From Verrucomicrobiota bacterium (GTDB taxonomy: Bacteria; Verrucomicrobiota; Verrucomicrobiia; CAIQCK01), in assembly GCA_016235595.1 (NCBI GenBank), contig JACRJX010000016.1:248001-312000 (forward strand): a DNA stretch of 64,000 nt. Reading direction: 5' to 3'. Position 1 is the stretch's first letter; each line of letters opens with the position of its first letter. Below, one piece after another: positions 63,048 to 64,000 of the stretch. Both the position numbers and the translations under genes were made by a program. A model generated the notes under the pieces. That model saw nothing but the letters and a program-made list of their open reading frames with translations, ran no database searches and was not told the DNA's origin.

Positions 63048-64000
63048 ATGAGCAAAATTGATTCCTCGAAAACCAACGTCCCCATCCCCAATGGATCCGA
63101 AATGTCACGACGCAAGTTCCTCGGCAAGACCGCAGCCCTGACGGCGCTGACCATTGTGCCCCGCCATGTGCTCGGGGGGCCGGGCCACGTCGCGCCCAGC
63201 CAGAAGACCACCATCGCTTGCATCGGCGTCGGCGGGCAGGGGACGCAGAACATGATGACGTTTGCCGAGTTCCCGGAAGTTCAGGTCACGGCAGTCTGTG
63301 ACGTGAATCGCGAGGGCGTGGGCTACCAGTCGTGGAATTGGTCGCAAGGGAAGGCGCGCCAGACCTGCGGTCGTGAGCCAGCCCGCCGCGCCGTGGACGA
63401 ACACTACGCCAAGCAGCAGCCCTCGGGGAAATACCGCGGCTGCAAAGCCTACAACGACTACCGCGAGTTGCTGGAAAAGGAGGATGTGGACGGGGTCATG
63501 ATCGCCACGCCGGACCACATGCACGCAGTCATTGCCATGGCTGCGATCAAACGCCGCAAACATGTCTATTGCGAGAAGCCGCTCGCCCACACGGTGTTCG
63601 AGACTCGCCAGATCACCGAGGCGGCGCGGAAGGCCGGGGTCGCCACACAGTTGGGCAATCAGGGCCAGGCCGACGAGTCAGCGCGCGTCGTGCAGGAGTT
63701 CATCCTCGATGGCGCCATCGGCACCGTGCGCGAAGTGCAGGTGTACACCGGACCCCGTTTCTGGAAATTCACACCGTGGGAAGAGCGCCCGAAGGAAACA
63801 CTGCCGGTGCCTGACGGTTTGGATTGGGACCTCTGGCTGGGGCCGGCGCCGCAGCGCCCGTATCACCCGGAATACTGCCCATGGACCTGGCGCAACTGGT
63901 GGGATTTCGGCACCGGCCTGATCGGTGATCTCGGCTGCCACAAGCTCTCCACCGTCTTCAAGGCGATGAAATTCGGTCACCCGATCAGCATCGAGGCCAG
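63048..64000 (+). CDS. Tat-exported Gfo/Idh/MocA dehydrogenase, 3' truncated
   Basis: The frame is open to the right window edge, so the C-terminus is missing; about 317 residues are visible. A twin-arginine signal (MSRRKFLGKTAALTALTI) precedes a Rossmann fold (ACIGVGGQGTQNMM, VTAVCDVN) and the family motif HVYCEKPLAHTV near residue 184, where Lys is catalytic. The DWDLWLGPAP segment is typical of exported Planctomycetes/Verrucomicrobia members, which act as sugar oxidoreductases with tightly bound NAD. The 160-nt gap before it (62888-63047) shows nothing clear. Confidence 0.88.
   Translation, partial: MSKIDSSKTNVPIPNGSEMSRRKFLGKTAALTALTIVPRHVLGGPGHVAPSQKTTIACIGVGGQGTQNMMTFAEFPEVQVTAVCDVNREGVGYQSWNWSQGKARQTCGREPARRAVDEHYAKQQPSGKYRGCKAYNDYRELLEKEDVDGVMIATPDHMHAVIAMAAIKRRKHVYCEKPLAHTVFETRQITEAARKAGVATQLGNQGQADESARVVQEFILDGAIGTVREVQVYTGPRFWKFTPWEERPKETLPVPDGLDWDLWLGPAPQRPYHPEYCPWTWRNWWDFGTGLIGDLGCHKLSTVFKAMKFGHPISIEA

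Noticed and set aside
1..64000. CRISPR arrays, tRNA/rRNA genes, insertion sequences, toxin-antitoxin or phage-defence genes
   Set aside because: None seen on reading both strands; short non-coding RNAs cannot be excluded by eye.

Overview
This 64 kb window is GC-rich bacterial chromosome, most likely from a Verrucomicrobiota member of the Pedosphaera/Limisphaera type. Planctomycetota, Lentisphaerota or Hydrogenedentota remain possible. The evidence is a DUF1559-like pseudopilin with the [18 protein letters not shown] start, several exported Tat proteins with an RREF/RRDF/RRKF motif (including a Gfo/Idh/MocA dehydrogenase), secreted CXXCH proteins, and a very high density of exported carbohydrate-active proteins without any SusC/SusD pair. 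No rRNA, tRNA, CRISPR array, transposase or integrase was seen.

Left part (0-13.6 kb). A truncated glycosidase-like gene and a DUF5009/HGSNAT-like membrane acyltransferase run rightward. A YdjC deacetylase and an AraC-type regulator form a leftward pair. Divergent from the regulator is an operon of split transketolase (two subunits), two SDR dehydrogenases, a DUF4838 protein, an alpha-galactosidase-like enzyme and a sodium:solute symporter. Two 12-bp direct repeats 21 bp apart lie in the divergent promoter region and look like an AraC-family operator. The set reads as cutting a glycan outside, importing the sugar, oxidising it and splitting it by ketol transfer.

Middle part (13.8-49.3 kb). 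This is a long run of exported proteins: GH106-like, GH123/DUF4091-like, an MBL-fold protein, an M55 D-aminopeptidase, a transglutaminase-like protein, an HzsA-related dihaem protein, two paralogous GH-A glycosidases around an esterase, a DUF6259-like glycosidase, a 1414-residue lyase-like protein with VCBS-type repeats, a nitrilase, a Tat-exported GHL6-like glycosidase, an LVIVD propeller, a sugar-isomerase-like protein, and an AKR-like protein overlapping a four-haem cytochrome c.

Right part (49.3-64 kb). This holds a PQQ-type propeller, a SYLF protein, a sialidase-like Asp-box protein, a PfkB (KDG-type) kinase, a UroD-family/HAD pair, a large OYE-FeS-GltD fusion flavoprotein, a GH5 enzyme, a pseudopilin and a truncated Gfo/Idh/MocA dehydrogenase. 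Between the flavoprotein and GH5 genes (58.8-60.6 kb) are three small, same-strand, unrelated genes with sites that carry the R'' and R' boxes and folded structure of integron attC sites. I read this as a small integron cassette array lacking an integrase (CALIN-like). It is the most unusual structure in the window. Two relic copies of gene 3' ends (PfkB kinase and GH5) sit close to their parent genes and mark past rearrangement.
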